A stretch of 42,298 bases of DNA. It comes from Niastella sp. GTDB taxonomy: Bacteria > Bacteroidota > Bacteroidia > Chitinophagales > Chitinophagaceae. Every line of letters starts with the position of its first letter. Position 1 is the first letter of the stretch. Under the pieces are notes generated by a model. That model was not told the origin of the DNA and made no database searches. It saw only the letters and a list, made by a program, of their open reading frames with translations. Positions 6,989 to 16,330 of the stretch are shown piece by piece. The stretch spans positions 1-42,298 of the forward strand of contig JAGIBF010000071.1 in the NCBI GenBank assembly GCA_017744515.1, written 5' to 3'. Position numbers and translations under genes: made by a program.

Positions 6989-7765
6989 TTATAGTTTGGC
7001 GGCATAGTAGTACGTTGTCACCGTACTGACTTTCTTTCCGTGTTTGGCGATCAATTTAACCGGCATGCCATCCTCATCTGTTTCATACTCGTACGTGAAA
7101 GAATAATTCCGTTTGCCATTGCCGGCTGTTGAAGTGATTTGCTTTACGAGATGCCTGCTGCTGTTACCGGCCAGGCTATTGATATTTCTCCTGAACTTAA
7201 AATCTTCCAGCCCTGTAAGGTTATTCTTCTCCTTATAATAGGCCAGTTCTTTAGTATTATTCAGTTCGTTGTTGAGCCAGGTAGATATTTTTATTACATC
7301 ACTTCCATCATACTCATAGGCAATGATGTAAGTGCCTGTTCTGCCATAATCCCGATACTCTTTCACCAGGTAACCGCCGGCATTGTATTCAAAACGATGC
7401 TGTACGGTATCAGGCTCGTAAACATCATAGGTAGCTATTGCTTTTCCACTAATCAATTTACCGGAAGTATCACGTCTGCCTTTAAACGTATATACAATCC
7501 TGTCTTCTGTTTTGGAATATTCACTGATCAACACGCTGTCTGCCCAAAAGTGAAAGTTATTTGTCTCCACATTGTTCTCCACGCTGGCAATGCGTCCAAT
7601 ACTATCTTTTACCAACCGGGTGGAAGAAGCACTATCGCCGGCACTCTGCCATTGCACAAGGCTTTTTGTTATTACAACTTTTTGCGGCGGCACTTTCATG
7701 TATACAAACGCCACATACCCAACAAGACACAGCACGGCCACGCCGGCTATTGAAAGCCATTTCAT
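6989..7765 (-). CDS. Hypothetical membrane-anchored periplasmic protein with YD/RHS-like strands
   Basis: A 258-residue protein with an N-terminal signal anchor (MKWLSIAGVAVLCLVGYVAFVYM). The remainder is beta-rich with repeated short strands such as RFEYNAGGYLVKEYRD, IAYEYDGSDVIKIS and FTYEYETDEDGMPVKL. These look like the YD-type sheets of Bacteroidota 'RHS-like' or DUF4595-like proteins, but I cannot name a family with certainty. No catalytic motif is evident. It is followed at 34 nt by the small ORF at 6643-6954. Confidence 0.75.
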   Translation of the reverse strand: MKWLSIAGVAVLCLVGYVAFVYMKVPPQKVVITKSLVQWQSAGDSASSTRLVKDSIGRIASVENNVETNNFHFWADSVLISEYSKTEDRIVYTFKGRRDTSGKLISGKAIATYDVYEPDTVQHRFEYNAGGYLVKEYRDYGRTGTYIIAYEYDGSDVIKISTWLNNELNNTKELAYYKEKNNLTGLEDFKFRRNINSLAGNSSRHLVKQITSTAGNGKRNYSFTYEYETDEDGMPVKLIAKHGKKVSTVTTYYYAAKL

Positions 7766-8131
7766 AATTAATGGTTTAATGATTAATGGATACCTGATCT
7801 GTTATTGACCGCGCAAAGTTGATGTAATAAAGCGCTCCTGTAAAATGATGTCCTTTGAAGTGAGGTATTCCTTTACTGAAATGCACTAAAATCAATACAG
7901 CACGTAACGGAACCAACGAACAGGATGCAAATGTACAGGCACCTGACGCGCCGGATAAGCACTAATGGGTGGTTAGCGATTTTAATACCATAACAGGCAT
8001 AATTTCTGATTGGCCGGCATTTCATACAGCAGTATGCCCGCTTTACTAAGTTTTAAGTACCAGCCGCCTGTTTTTACTTTCGTCACCCAGCCGCAAGCCT
8101 CAACTTTGTTGTCTATTTAAACCTTAAAACG
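7766..8131. other. Divergent intergenic control region
   Basis: This 366-bp gap separates two divergent genes. I see no ORF with coding character. The motif CAACTTTG, one base off TAnnTTTG, occurs on the minus strand at 7814-7821 toward the 7765 gene and on the plus strand at 8101-8108 toward the 8132 gene, so both are weak promoter candidates. Confidence 0.35.
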
Positions 8132-8626
8132 ATGCTTACAAAAAAGCTGATGATCCCTGTGCTTGTAATATCTGGACTCCTTTCCTGCAAAGGAGGGTTC
8201 CGCACGGGCACTAAAAAAGACCTTGGTAATGGCATTATCACTACCTGGACGAATATAGAGCCGCAGGAAGTGCTGCGGGTGATGAATAATGAAGTGGTGT
8301 CACACAACCAGGTAGTACTTGGTGAAAGCTTTGCTGTCATCAACCGGGGCGTGGAAGGGTTGATAACCAAAGATGGAAAAGTGTCTGTAGGTTGTTCGCT
8401 GGTCATCACCGACAGCAGCGGCAAAACGATGTTGTCTGAACCGGACCTCTTCAAAGGAAATGATGTATGGGACGAGGAAAAAGCCCGGGAACTCAAGTGT
8501 ACGATCAACACCGGCAAGCCCATGGATTGGGAACAGGAATACAAGATCGTAGTTACTTTCTGGGACAAATATGGCAAGGGTAAATTAGAGAACAGGTTAA
8601 CAACCCATATACAAGACATTCCTTAG
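8132..8626 (+). CDS. Hypothetical lipoprotein
   Basis: A 164-residue protein with a lipoprotein signal peptide: Lys-rich start, hydrophobic core VLVISGLLS and lipobox Cys19. The mature part includes KDLGNGIITTWTNIEPQ, a GCSLVITDSSG strand and ends NRLTTHIQDIP. The strand pattern suggests a small beta-sandwich. I do not recognise a named family or catalytic residues. It ends 18 nt before the enoyl-CoA hydratase gene, so read-through transcription is likely, although a functional link is not apparent. Confidence 0.8.
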   Translation: MLTKKLMIPVLVISGLLSCKGGFRTGTKKDLGNGIITTWTNIEPQEVLRVMNNEVVSHNQVVLGESFAVINRGVEGLITKDGKVSVGCSLVITDSSGKTMLSEPDLFKGNDVWDEEKARELKCTINTGKPMDWEQEYKIVVTFWDKYGKGKLENRLTTHIQDIP

Positions 8627-8644
8627 ATTTGGAAAAAACTTGCC

Positions 8645-9418
8645 ATGTACGAGACATTACTGGTTGAAACCGAACAACATATCTGTACCATTACCATTAA
8701 CCGGCCCGACAAACTAAACGCTATCAACAAGACGGTAATGGACGAACTCGGTAAGGCGATCGATGAGGTGTACAACAATCCCGACATCAAATCGGCCATC
8801 ATTACCGGTGCAGGCATCAAAGCTTTTGTAGCCGGGGCCGACATCAGCGAGTTCCAGGGGCTCAGCAAAGAGCAGGGCATGGCCATCGCCAAAAAAGGCC
8901 ACGACATCTTCTTTAAAATAGAGCGATCACCCAAACCCATCGTAGCAGCCGTAAATGGCTTTGCTTTAGGGGGCGGCTGTGAATTGGCCCTCTCCTGCCA
9001 CTTTATTATTGCGGCCGATACCGCCAGGTTCGGGCAACCCGAAGTGAACCTCGGTCTTATTCCCGGCTATGGCGGCACGCAGCGGCTGGTACAGCTGGTA
9101 GGTAAAGGACGCGCCATGCAATTATTAATGAGCGGCGACATGATCTCTGCCAGCGAGGCACAATCCTATGGCATCGTGAATAAGGTAACGCCTCCACGGG
9201 AACTGCTGGACAGGACAAAAGAGATATTGCAAAACATACAATCCAAGGCACCCATAGCCCTGGCCAGTATCATTAATTGCGTCAACAATTTTGACCACAC
9301 GCAGAAAGGCTACGACCTCGAAATACAAAAGTTCGGAGAGTGCTTTGCTACAGAAGATATGCAGGAAGGCGCCTCCGCGTTTTTGGAGAAGCGGAAACCA
9401 GTGTTTCAAGGAAAATAA
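8645..9418 (+). CDS. Enoyl-CoA hydratase/isomerase (crotonase family)
   Basis: A 257-residue crotonase-fold enzyme hydrating trans-2-enoyl-CoA in fatty-acid or amino-acid degradation. The oxyanion-hole region is FVAGADI (residues 61-67) and NGFALGGGCELAL. Both catalytic glutamates of true hydratases are present: Glu113 in GGCELAL and Glu133 in QPEVNLGLIPGYGGTQRL. This supports hydratase over isomerase-only or non-hydratase paralogues. No other beta-oxidation gene is adjacent. The exact substrate (short-chain, methylglutaconyl or crotonyl) cannot be told from the sequence. Confidence 0.94.
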   Translation: MYETLLVETEQHICTITINRPDKLNAINKTVMDELGKAIDEVYNNPDIKSAIITGAGIKAFVAGADISEFQGLSKEQGMAIAKKGHDIFFKIERSPKPIVAAVNGFALGGGCELALSCHFIIAADTARFGQPEVNLGLIPGYGGTQRLVQLVGKGRAMQLLMSGDMISASEAQSYGIVNKVTPPRELLDRTKEILQNIQSKAPIALASIINCVNNFDHTQKGYDLEIQKFGECFATEDMQEGASAFLEKRKPVFQGK

Positions 9419-9428
9419 TTAATTATAA

Positions 9429-9480
9429 AGGTGAGCCGCCCTGCTGCACTACAAATGCAGTACGGCAGGGCGACCCACCT
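9429..9480. repeat. Palindromic repeat GGTGAGCCG...CGACCCACC, copy B
   Basis: AGGTGAGCCG and CGACCCACCT close a long hairpin whose inner arms are GCCCTGC and GCAGGGC, then TGCA/TGCA around CTACAAA. It shares sequence and the same internal mismatches with copy A at 6572-6602 and again sits between convergent genes, where it is a likely bidirectional terminator. Confidence 0.75.
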
Positions 9481-9485
9481 TTATC

Positions 9486-10892
9486 TCATTTCTTCACTTC
9501 CGGCTTCACCTCCGTAGTATCTGTTTCCAACAGCGGCACTTTGTAGCCACCGGTATCGATCTGTACGCCGGGGAAGGCTTTTTGCAATGTTGCATAATCT
9601 GCGGCACGCACAGCAGTCTGATAACAATAAATAGATTGTAGCTTACCTAATCCCTTCAGTTGTAGTAATCCTTCAGCGCTCACCTTCGTGCCTACGAGGT
9701 TGAGGTATTGCAATTCTTTGAGGGCATTGAGTTGGGGCAATCCTGCATCGGTAATAGCAGTGTGATCCAATTGGAGACGGGTAAGATGATCGCATTGCGT
9801 AATGATGTTCAGCGCAGAATCATTTACAGCAGGCAGGCCCAGCTTCAGCCATACCAGCTGTTGCTTTACTGGCAGCAATAACGACAAGTCTTTATTGCTG
9901 GCTTTCGTGGCTGTAATAAAGTTGGCAGAAAGGTAATGGCTGTTTTGCGACACCGGCAAAATGACAACACCCAGCTCCCTGATCTTTTTGAGAGCGTTTT
10001 CATCAGCACGATCAACCGGTTCCGCTGGAATAGCAGCGGGGGTGGGTTTCGTCGCAGAACCAGAACCATTTTGCAAGGCCAGCAAGGCAGGCTTAACAGC
10101 AGCTGGCTGTTCAAGTTCTTTTACTTTTTTATCGAAGGATGCACCTTTCTCTATCCACCAACGCACCAGCATTGCTTCATTCTCTGTTAACTGTGGTTTT
10201 TCTTTGGGCGGCATATGGTCATCATCTTCACGCGGCAGCAATATCCTTTTCAACATGTCACTTTCATCGGGTTTACCGGGCATCAACACCACCCCATTCT
10301 TGCCTCCCTTTAACAACAAGGCCTGTTCATCCATGCGCAAGCCTCCCTTTTGCTTGTTCTTATTGTGGCAGCTGTAACATTTGGTTTCCAGCAAAGGCTG
10401 TATGACCTGCTGGTACACGGCCGCTTCCTGTACATCCGTGATAACGACGCGCTTCACCGTATCAGCACCATTGCCCAGATCGGCAAACGGGCGGGTAAGA
10501 TAATCGGAGCCATGTGTAAGTGAGCCACCAATATGCCCCGTGATGCTTACCGATACGATCAACACGATCATCAATGGCCAATGCCAGCGTTTGGCAGTAT
10601 CCTTCTTACGCAGGAAGTACAGCACGATGGCCACGACCGCTACTCCAATTCCCATCCACTGGTGTTGGCTGACCAGCTCTTCATCATAATCATCACTGCG
10701 CGACAAAAAGTAACCGGTAATGCAGGAGATGACAGCACTGATCATACCGAGGAGCAGGGCTATCGTGATCGCGTGGTGCAACCCCGGTGACGGCTTCCGC
10801 CTTTCAACCAGCTGGAAAATACAGGCCAGCACCAGGATGCCAATGGGCAGGTGAACGAATACGGGATGGAAGTGACCGATTAGTGAATACAT
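9486..10892 (-). CDS. DUF2231 membrane / planctomycete-type cytochrome c / leucine-rich repeat protein
   Basis: A 468-residue membrane protein. Residues 1-150 hold about four membrane segments of the DUF2231 type, beginning SLIGHFHPVFVHLPIG. A periplasmic c-type heme domain follows with CYSCH near residue 171 and the PGKPDESDMLKRILLP and HMPPKEKPQLT stretches of planctomycete cytochrome C (PSCyt1). The C-terminus contains leucine-rich-repeat-like units (LTRLQLDHTAITDAGLPQLN, then LKELQYLNLVGTKVS). I chose the ATG at 10892; the 16 residues upstream in the open frame are encoded by an intergenic heptad array. It is the last gene of a minus operon with a TIM-barrel protein, DUF1501 and PSD1, and probably passes electrons from or scaffolds that periplasmic system. 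Confidence 0.85.
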   Translation of the reverse strand: MYSLIGHFHPVFVHLPIGILVLACIFQLVERRKPSPGLHHAITIALLLGMISAVISCITGYFLSRSDDYDEELVSQHQWMGIGVAVVAIVLYFLRKKDTAKRWHWPLMIVLIVSVSITGHIGGSLTHGSDYLTRPFADLGNGADTVKRVVITDVQEAAVYQQVIQPLLETKCYSCHNKNKQKGGLRMDEQALLLKGGKNGVVLMPGKPDESDMLKRILLPREDDDHMPPKEKPQLTENEAMLVRWWIEKGASFDKKVKELEQPAAVKPALLALQNGSGSATKPTPAAIPAEPVDRADENALKKIRELGVVILPVSQNSHYLSANFITATKASNKDLSLLLPVKQQLVWLKLGLPAVNDSALNIITQCDHLTRLQLDHTAITDAGLPQLNALKELQYLNLVGTKVSAEGLLQLKGLGKLQSIYCYQTAVRAADYATLQKAFPGVQIDTGGYKVPLLETDTTEVKPEVKK

Positions 10893-10901
10893 AGAAATAC
10901 A

Positions 10902-10991
10902 AGCTGTGAGCTTTGAGCTGCGAACTACGAGCAAAAACACAAATGCGTGTCAAAGGGCTCGTGGCCCGAAGCTCGCGGCTCCCAGCTTTAA
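10902..10991. repeat. Heptad array in two inverted arms (AGCTGCG family)
   Basis: The left arm is AGCTGTG, AGCTTTG, AGCTGCG, AACTACG, AGC (10902-10932). The right arm is GCTCGTG, GCCCGAA, GCTCGCG, GCTCCCA, GCTTTAA (10957-10991). The arms are approximate reverse complements and can fold into a long imperfect hairpin. The array fills the gap between the TIM-barrel gene and the DUF2231 gene. Confidence 0.75.
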
Positions 10992-10995
10992 TATT

Positions 10996-11928
10996 TTAGG
11001 AATAACGTTTTCTAAGCATTTGCATCATGTGCACGTTGATAGCCCACTGATCAGACAGTGGCTGACGTGTATAGGGCAATGTTGGCATATAATCGGGCGG
11101 ACCAAACTCTGTGAGGATCGTCATCACTTCACCGGCCTTCTTCTTGCGCTCTATCACTTTATCCCACCAGCCAACATGGGCTTTTACTGCCGGGTCCCAT
11201 TCAGGCGCACGCGGATCACTTACCTGCGGACCTTCCGGATGGCCAATACGCGCATGAATGTGCTCTACGCGCTCCAATGCCATGGCTACGTTTTCGGGTT
11301 GATCGCCCAGCAGGCTTTCATGCACATTGCACCAGTGTGATACATCGAACGTGAGGCGCAGATCGGGCAGCTTCTCTATAAAATGACGTGCCACAGAGGC
11401 TGCAAAGAGTATCCGCGACCGGTGTGTTTCATGACATATCTTGATACCGGTTTGTTTCGATAACTGCGTAGTATGGTCAATAAATGTCTGGTTCTGCTCG
11501 AAGGAGAAATAATCACGGCCTGCATGGCAGTTGATGTACAAAGGCCGCTGTACTTTATTATTGGCCGCTGCATCCACTGCTTTTTTGAACTCTGCTAAAT
11601 GCTCCTGTGCATTGCTGGAGGACCCACCACACAGGAAACCAATGTCCAGGCTGTGTTTCTTTAAAGCATCAAACAGTTCTTTGCGTCCCTGCTCATCACC
11701 AGGCCACCACATTTCGATGCCATCATAGCCTTCTTTTTTTGCTTTAGCACAAAACTCATCTACAGTACCCCTGAATCCCCAATTGGTAGCCAACACTTTT
11801 AAAGAAAAAGCAGGATTGACAGTGAAGGCGGGCTTATCATCAGCCATGGCGTCGAAGGCCGACAATAGCATAGCTCCGGCAGAGACAGAAGTACCCAATT
11901 CAAAAAACTTTCGGCGGCTCAAAGTCAT
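10996..11928 (-). CDS. Tat-exported sugar phosphate isomerase/epimerase-type TIM-barrel protein
   Basis: A 310-residue AP-endonuclease-2-like TIM barrel. The N-terminus has a twin-arginine signal (SRRKFFELG followed by SAGAMLLSAFDAMA), so it should act in the periplasm. Barrel motifs include GYDGIEMWWPG, NCHAGRDYFS, ICHETHRSR, LTFDVSHWCNV and HIHARIGHPEGPQV; the Glu/His/Asp residues there resemble the metal site of xylose-isomerase-like proteins. The ATG at 11928 starts directly at the Tat signal; the frame upstream overlaps the DUF1501 gene and is unlikely to be used. It is the third gene of the operon and probably isomerises or epimerises an extracytoplasmic sugar or keto-sugar, an inference from fold and context. 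Confidence 0.88.
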   Translation of the reverse strand: MTLSRRKFFELGTSVSAGAMLLSAFDAMADDKPAFTVNPAFSLKVLATNWGFRGTVDEFCAKAKKEGYDGIEMWWPGDEQGRKELFDALKKHSLDIGFLCGGSSSNAQEHLAEFKKAVDAAANNKVQRPLYINCHAGRDYFSFEQNQTFIDHTTQLSKQTGIKICHETHRSRILFAASVARHFIEKLPDLRLTFDVSHWCNVHESLLGDQPENVAMALERVEHIHARIGHPEGPQVSDPRAPEWDPAVKAHVGWWDKVIERKKKAGEVMTILTEFGPPDYMPTLPYTRQPLSDQWAINVHMMQMLRKRYS

Positions 11929-11965
11929 TTGGTTATGTTTATTAGTTAAAGGTTGAAAGCATATG

Positions 11966-13477
11966 TTAAGCAATGATCTCTTCAATCACTCGGCCATGCA
12001 CATCCGTTAAGCGGAAAGGACGGCCCTGGAACTGGTAAGTGAATTTCTCATGATCAAAACCCAGTTGATTCAGGATCGTGGCCTGGATATCAAATACGGT
12101 GGTCTTACCACTGATGGCGGCATAACCTATCTCATCTGTTTCGCCAAAGCTGGCGCCTCTTTTAATACCACCACCCGCCATCCAGATAGTAAACGCTTCT
12201 ACGTGATGGTCTCTTCCTTTGAAAGGATTTTGTTTGCCGTCGCGGTTTTCCATCATAGGCGTTCTGCCAAACTCACCACCCCACACCACCAATGTATCTT
12301 CCAGCAGGCCACGCTGCTTGAGGTCGAGCAGGAGCGCAGTAGTTGCTTTATCTACCTGCCGGCATTTATTGATGAAGCCCACATCGATGGCAAGGTTGCT
12401 ATCTGTGCCATGACTATCCCATCCCCAATCGAACAGCTGCACAAAGCGCACGCCTTTTTCTACCAGCTTACGCGCCAGCAGCACGTTATTTGCATAACAG
12501 GATTTGCCTGGCTGCGTGCCATACATCTCGTGGATATAAGCAGGCTCGTCATTGATGTTCATCACTTCGGGTACAGATATCTGCATCCGGTAAGCCATCT
12601 CATACTGAGCAATACGTGAAAGCGTTTCAGGGTCGTTGAACTCGGCATGTTGCTGCCTGTTCACTTCATTGATGGCGTCGATCGAAGCTTTGCGCAGATC
12701 GCGGTCTATGCCATCGGGGTCTTTGATGAACAATACGGGATCGCCTTCACTGCGGCATTGCACGCCCTGGTATACACTTGGCAAAAAGCCACTGCCCCAT
12801 ACGCTCTTACCGGCATCAGGGAACTTACCGCCCGAAGTAAGCACTACAAAACCAGGCAGGTTCTGGTTCTCCGTACCCAACCCGTAAGTAGCCCAGGAAC
12901 CCATACTGGGCCTGCCCAGGCGCGGGCTGCCCGTGTGCACCATCAATTGTGCCGGGCCATGATTGAACTGATCGGTAGTTACGGCTTTTAAAAAACTTAC
13001 CTCATCGGCTACACTTGCCAGGTGTGGCATGTGTTCCGATACCCAGGCGCCGCTTTGGCCCCGCTGCTTGAACGCTGCTTGTGGCCCCATCATCTTTGGC
13101 ACACCACGAATGAATGCAAAACGTTTTCCTTCCAGCAAAGAAGGGGGACAGTCCTGCCCATCCAGTTTCATCAACGCAGGTTTATAATCGAATAGTTCCA
13201 GTTGAGAAGGAGCGCCTGCCATGTGCAGGTAGATCACCGATTTGGCTTTACCGGGAAACAAAGGCAGCTTAGGCGCCAATGGATTGGCCGCATCAAACGC
13301 CGCAGGAGCAACTATTTCACCATTGCCGGAACCGCAACCACCCAGCAAAGCGCCCAACGCCAACCCACCGAGGCCCATCGCACTTTCCTTCAGAAAGTTT
13401 CTGCGGGTGATGTATTGCAAAGCCCTTGCATTGGCTTCGTTCAGGAGGCGTTGATTATGTAATTCCTTTTGTGTCAT
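11966..13477 (-). CDS. DUF1501 family Tat-exported protein
   Basis: A 503-residue protein with a twin-arginine signal at residues 24-30 (TRRNFLK) followed by a glycine-rich hydrophobic stretch and Cys48 (GGCGSG). The body has the features of DUF1501, related to alkaline-phosphatase/sulfatase-like folds: PLFPGKAKSVIYLHMAGAPS, LGRPSMGSW, NQNLPGFVVL and VVWGGEFGRTPM. Its activity is not established. It begins 2 nt after the stop of the PSD1 gene, implying translational coupling. DUF1501 and PSD1 (DUF1549/DUF1553) neighbours are a well-known pair in Planctomycetes and Bacteroidota. Confidence 0.93.
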   Translation of the reverse strand: MTQKELHNQRLLNEANARALQYITRRNFLKESAMGLGGLALGALLGGCGSGNGEIVAPAAFDAANPLAPKLPLFPGKAKSVIYLHMAGAPSQLELFDYKPALMKLDGQDCPPSLLEGKRFAFIRGVPKMMGPQAAFKQRGQSGAWVSEHMPHLASVADEVSFLKAVTTDQFNHGPAQLMVHTGSPRLGRPSMGSWATYGLGTENQNLPGFVVLTSGGKFPDAGKSVWGSGFLPSVYQGVQCRSEGDPVLFIKDPDGIDRDLRKASIDAINEVNRQQHAEFNDPETLSRIAQYEMAYRMQISVPEVMNINDEPAYIHEMYGTQPGKSCYANNVLLARKLVEKGVRFVQLFDWGWDSHGTDSNLAIDVGFINKCRQVDKATTALLLDLKQRGLLEDTLVVWGGEFGRTPMMENRDGKQNPFKGRDHHVEAFTIWMAGGGIKRGASFGETDEIGYAAISGKTTVFDIQATILNQLGFDHEKFTYQFQGRPFRLTDVHGRVIEEIIA

Positions 13478-13479
13478 CG

Positions 13480-16209
13480 TTAATTTTTAGTGATCAACTC
13501 ATCCAGGTTCAGCAAAGCATTGGCGGTTACTACCAGTGCTGCCGTTTCAGGATTATTGTGCTCATTCATTATACCGATCACAGCACAGGTTTTATCTTTA
13601 TCACGCTGGTAAGTTTGTAATGCTTCACTATATAACTTATTCAGTATAGCCAGTCTTTCTGCCGAGATGGGTTTGTACATCGCCAGTTCATATCCTTTAC
13701 GTATCTGTTGCTGCACATCTTTACCGGCCAGGCGTTTCATGCGGTAGGCAAGGTTACGCGCCATATCGAGATAGGCTTCATCATTGAGCGTCACCAACGC
13801 CTGCAAAGGAGTATTGGTCCGAATGCGCCGGGAGGTACACACTTCCCGCAACGCACCATCGAAAGTGATCATGGAAGGATAGGGTGCTGTGCGTTTCCAG
13901 TAAGTATAAATAGCCCGCCGATGCAAATCTTCGCCTTCACCGTTTTTCCATTGCGCGCCATTCCAGGGCGATAACCAAATGCCATCCGGCTGATAAGGAA
14001 ACACAGCAGGGCCATACATACCGGGGCTCATCAGTCCGCTGATGCACAAACCCTGATCCCTCACCTGCTCAGCCGACAACCTTACGCGAGCTCCCCTTGC
14101 ATACAACTTATTGAAAGGATCTTTTTGTAGTAGTTCAGGGCTCACTTTCGAGTCCTGCCGGTAAGTAGCTGACAATACGATCTCCCGCATCAATCTTTTA
14201 AGGCTCCACTTATATTCATGCATGAAACTATAAGAGAGATGATCCAATAATTCACGGTGTGTAGGAGGAATACCCTGTGTGCCGAGGTCTTCCAGCGTCT
14301 CCGCAAGGCCACTGCCAAAAAACTGTTCCCATACCCTGTTCACCATCGTGCGTGCAGTAAGTGGATTATCCGGTTGTGTGATCCACATAGCCAGCCCCAG
14401 GCGATTGCGGGGTGCTTTTACCGGGAAGGGATTCAACGCGTGCGGTACATCAGGCGTCACCGTTTTACCTTTTACCAGCCAGTTACCGCGTTCAAACACC
14501 TGCGTTGGCCGATGCATGTCTGCAGGATTGTCCAGCATGATCGGTGTAGTAGGAACACCTTTGTTCAACAGCCCCCGGAACCTTGCTTCCATCGCTGCAT
14601 AACCGGGTTGTCCCTGGCCGGGGAATGATTCAGCAAAATGGAACCAGTCGAAAGTGATCCCTACCATATCAGGGTTGGTAAGGCTCTTGCTCTTGTACGT
14701 TAAATAAATATCGTGCGTGCCTGAAACAGCAGGCAGTTCAAACCGTACCGTTTCCCTTCCTTTGGTAGCGGGCAGCTTGATTACTTTCACCAGCTGACCA
14801 TTCAGGCTGTCGAGCCGGATGCCCATCATCCCATCATTCAGGCCCGAAGAATAACGGATCAGTAGCTGTGTCTTATTATCGAAGTTTACCTGTTGCAGGC
14901 GGGCGCTGCCATTCATGCGAAAGGTCAGCCACTTGGTATCGGCCAGCGCAGCATTCACCAGTTCATCAGCCGTAAGCGAGTGAATAGAAGGCTCCCATGT
15001 TTTTACGAACCGCTCCCATTCCCGGGCTTTATCCTTTGAAGCATATTTCGTTACCCAATCCGTCAGCGTTACCAATTCACGCTTCATGGAGTCGGTAAAG
15101 TGCCGCAGCAGTGGATAGTCTTCAAATGAATCATCATCACGCGTATCATTAAAGAACGCCATGAACTTGTAAAACTCGTCATGCGTAAAAGGATCATAGG
15201 GATGACTATGACATTGTACGCAGGCAAAGGTTGTTCCCATCACCCCTTCCCACGTAGTACTTACACGGTCCAGCACAGCCGCTGTGCGAAACTCTTCATT
15301 GTCTGTACCGCCCTCATCATTCGTCATGGTATTGCGGTGGAACGCAGTAGCGATATATTGCTCATCGGTAGGGTCAGTCAGTAGGTCGCCGGCTATTTGT
15401 TCGGTAAGAAAAACATTGTAAGGCTTATCCGCATTGAAAGCATCGATCAGCCAATCGCGGTAGCGCCAGATATTACGCCCTCCATCACGCTCATATCCTT
15501 TGGTATCGGAATAACGGGCAAGGTCGAGCCAAAGCGCCGCCCACTTCTCACCGAAGTGCGGTGAGGCCAGCAGCGAATCTACCAGCACTTCATAAGCACG
15601 GGGATCATTATTCTTCAAATAAGCTTTTGCCAGTGTATCGGGCGCCTGCATACCAATGAGGTCAAGGCTTGCGCGGCGCAGCAACGTAGCCTTATCTGCT
15701 TCGGGCGAAGGCTTCAGCTCAGCAGCTTCCAGCTTCTCGTAAATAAAATGGTCGATGTTATTGTTGGCGCTGGCAAGATCAGTAGCAGGAACAGGTGTTT
15801 CCTTCACCGGCACATACGCCCAGTGATCGCCCCAGTTGGCGCCTTGTTTGATCCAGGTGCTCAATGTATTAATTTCCTCTTCCGTCAGCGGTTCTTCATG
15901 ATAAGGCATGCGCTCTTCATGATCTTTGAGCGTGAGGCGGCGGATCATTTCACTTTGGCCTGGCTTGCCGGGAATGATGGCTGGCTTGCCCGATTCTGTA
16001 TTCGCCAGTGCTTCTGAACGGAACAGCAAACTGAAACCGCCCTGACGTTTAACACCGCCATGGCAGGAGATACATTTCTTATTGATGATGGGCTTAACTT
16101 CGGTATTGAAATCAACGGTGTGGCTTCGGGTGCTGAATGTAAATACGAGTACTGCAACGAGCAATACAGCAACGACCAGCAGCGTCTTTTTTACAGCAGG
16201 AGCAATCAT
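13480..16209 (-). CDS. PSD1 and planctomycete cytochrome c domain protein (DUF1549/DUF1553)
   Basis: A 909-residue exported protein anchored by an N-terminal membrane segment (LLVVAVLLVAVLVFTFS). The heme-binding CISCH is at residues 46-50, with PIIPGKP-like and EERMPYHEEPLTEEE stretches of PSCyt1. DUF1549 follows (SPEADKATLLRRASLDLIG, FGEKWAALWLDLARYSD), and a second heme-like CVQCH occurs near residue 328 before HPYDPFTHDEFY. A carbohydrate-binding-like beta region is central (KLPATKGRETVRFELPAVS). DUF1553 is C-terminal (NRLGLAMWITQPDNPLTARTMVNRVWEQFFG type stretch, in shorter form here). First gene of a four-gene operon divergent from a LacI regulator. Confidence 0.93.
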   Translation of the reverse strand: MIAPAVKKTLLVVAVLLVAVLVFTFSTRSHTVDFNTEVKPIINKKCISCHGGVKRQGGFSLLFRSEALANTESGKPAIIPGKPGQSEMIRRLTLKDHEERMPYHEEPLTEEEINTLSTWIKQGANWGDHWAYVPVKETPVPATDLASANNNIDHFIYEKLEAAELKPSPEADKATLLRRASLDLIGMQAPDTLAKAYLKNNDPRAYEVLVDSLLASPHFGEKWAALWLDLARYSDTKGYERDGGRNIWRYRDWLIDAFNADKPYNVFLTEQIAGDLLTDPTDEQYIATAFHRNTMTNDEGGTDNEEFRTAAVLDRVSTTWEGVMGTTFACVQCHSHPYDPFTHDEFYKFMAFFNDTRDDDSFEDYPLLRHFTDSMKRELVTLTDWVTKYASKDKAREWERFVKTWEPSIHSLTADELVNAALADTKWLTFRMNGSARLQQVNFDNKTQLLIRYSSGLNDGMMGIRLDSLNGQLVKVIKLPATKGRETVRFELPAVSGTHDIYLTYKSKSLTNPDMVGITFDWFHFAESFPGQGQPGYAAMEARFRGLLNKGVPTTPIMLDNPADMHRPTQVFERGNWLVKGKTVTPDVPHALNPFPVKAPRNRLGLAMWITQPDNPLTARTMVNRVWEQFFGSGLAETLEDLGTQGIPPTHRELLDHLSYSFMHEYKWSLKRLMREIVLSATYRQDSKVSPELLQKDPFNKLYARGARVRLSAEQVRDQGLCISGLMSPGMYGPAVFPYQPDGIWLSPWNGAQWKNGEGEDLHRRAIYTYWKRTAPYPSMITFDGALREVCTSRRIRTNTPLQALVTLNDEAYLDMARNLAYRMKRLAGKDVQQQIRKGYELAMYKPISAERLAILNKLYSEALQTYQRDKDKTCAVIGIMNEHNNPETAALVVTANALLNLDELITKN

Positions 16210-16330
16210 AGTATAGTTAACCGTTTGGCTGACGTTTAAAGTTAACGATAATCCTGTTCATTGCATCCTGCGGCGACCTGCGCAATCGTTTGTCTTTTTT
16301 TTAATATATTACTGGTTTATATTCGCCCAT
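16210..16330. promoter_or_regulatory. Divergent promoter/operator region of the LacI gene and the PSD1 operon
   Basis: Two copies of AAnCGnTT, the core of LacI/GalR operators, are present: AACCGTTT at 16219-16226 beside the PSD1 start, and AATCGTTT at 16284-16291 within CAATCGTTTG beside the regulator. On plus, TTTG (16289-16292) and TATATTCG (16318-16325) form a possible promoter ending 5 nt before the regulator ATG; on minus, TAACTTTA near 16240 is a candidate -7 box. Operator function is inferred. Confidence 0.5.

Noticed and set aside
7139..7753. 204-codon plus-strand ORF
   Set aside because: It is antisense to a signal-anchored protein gene and has no recognisable domain.
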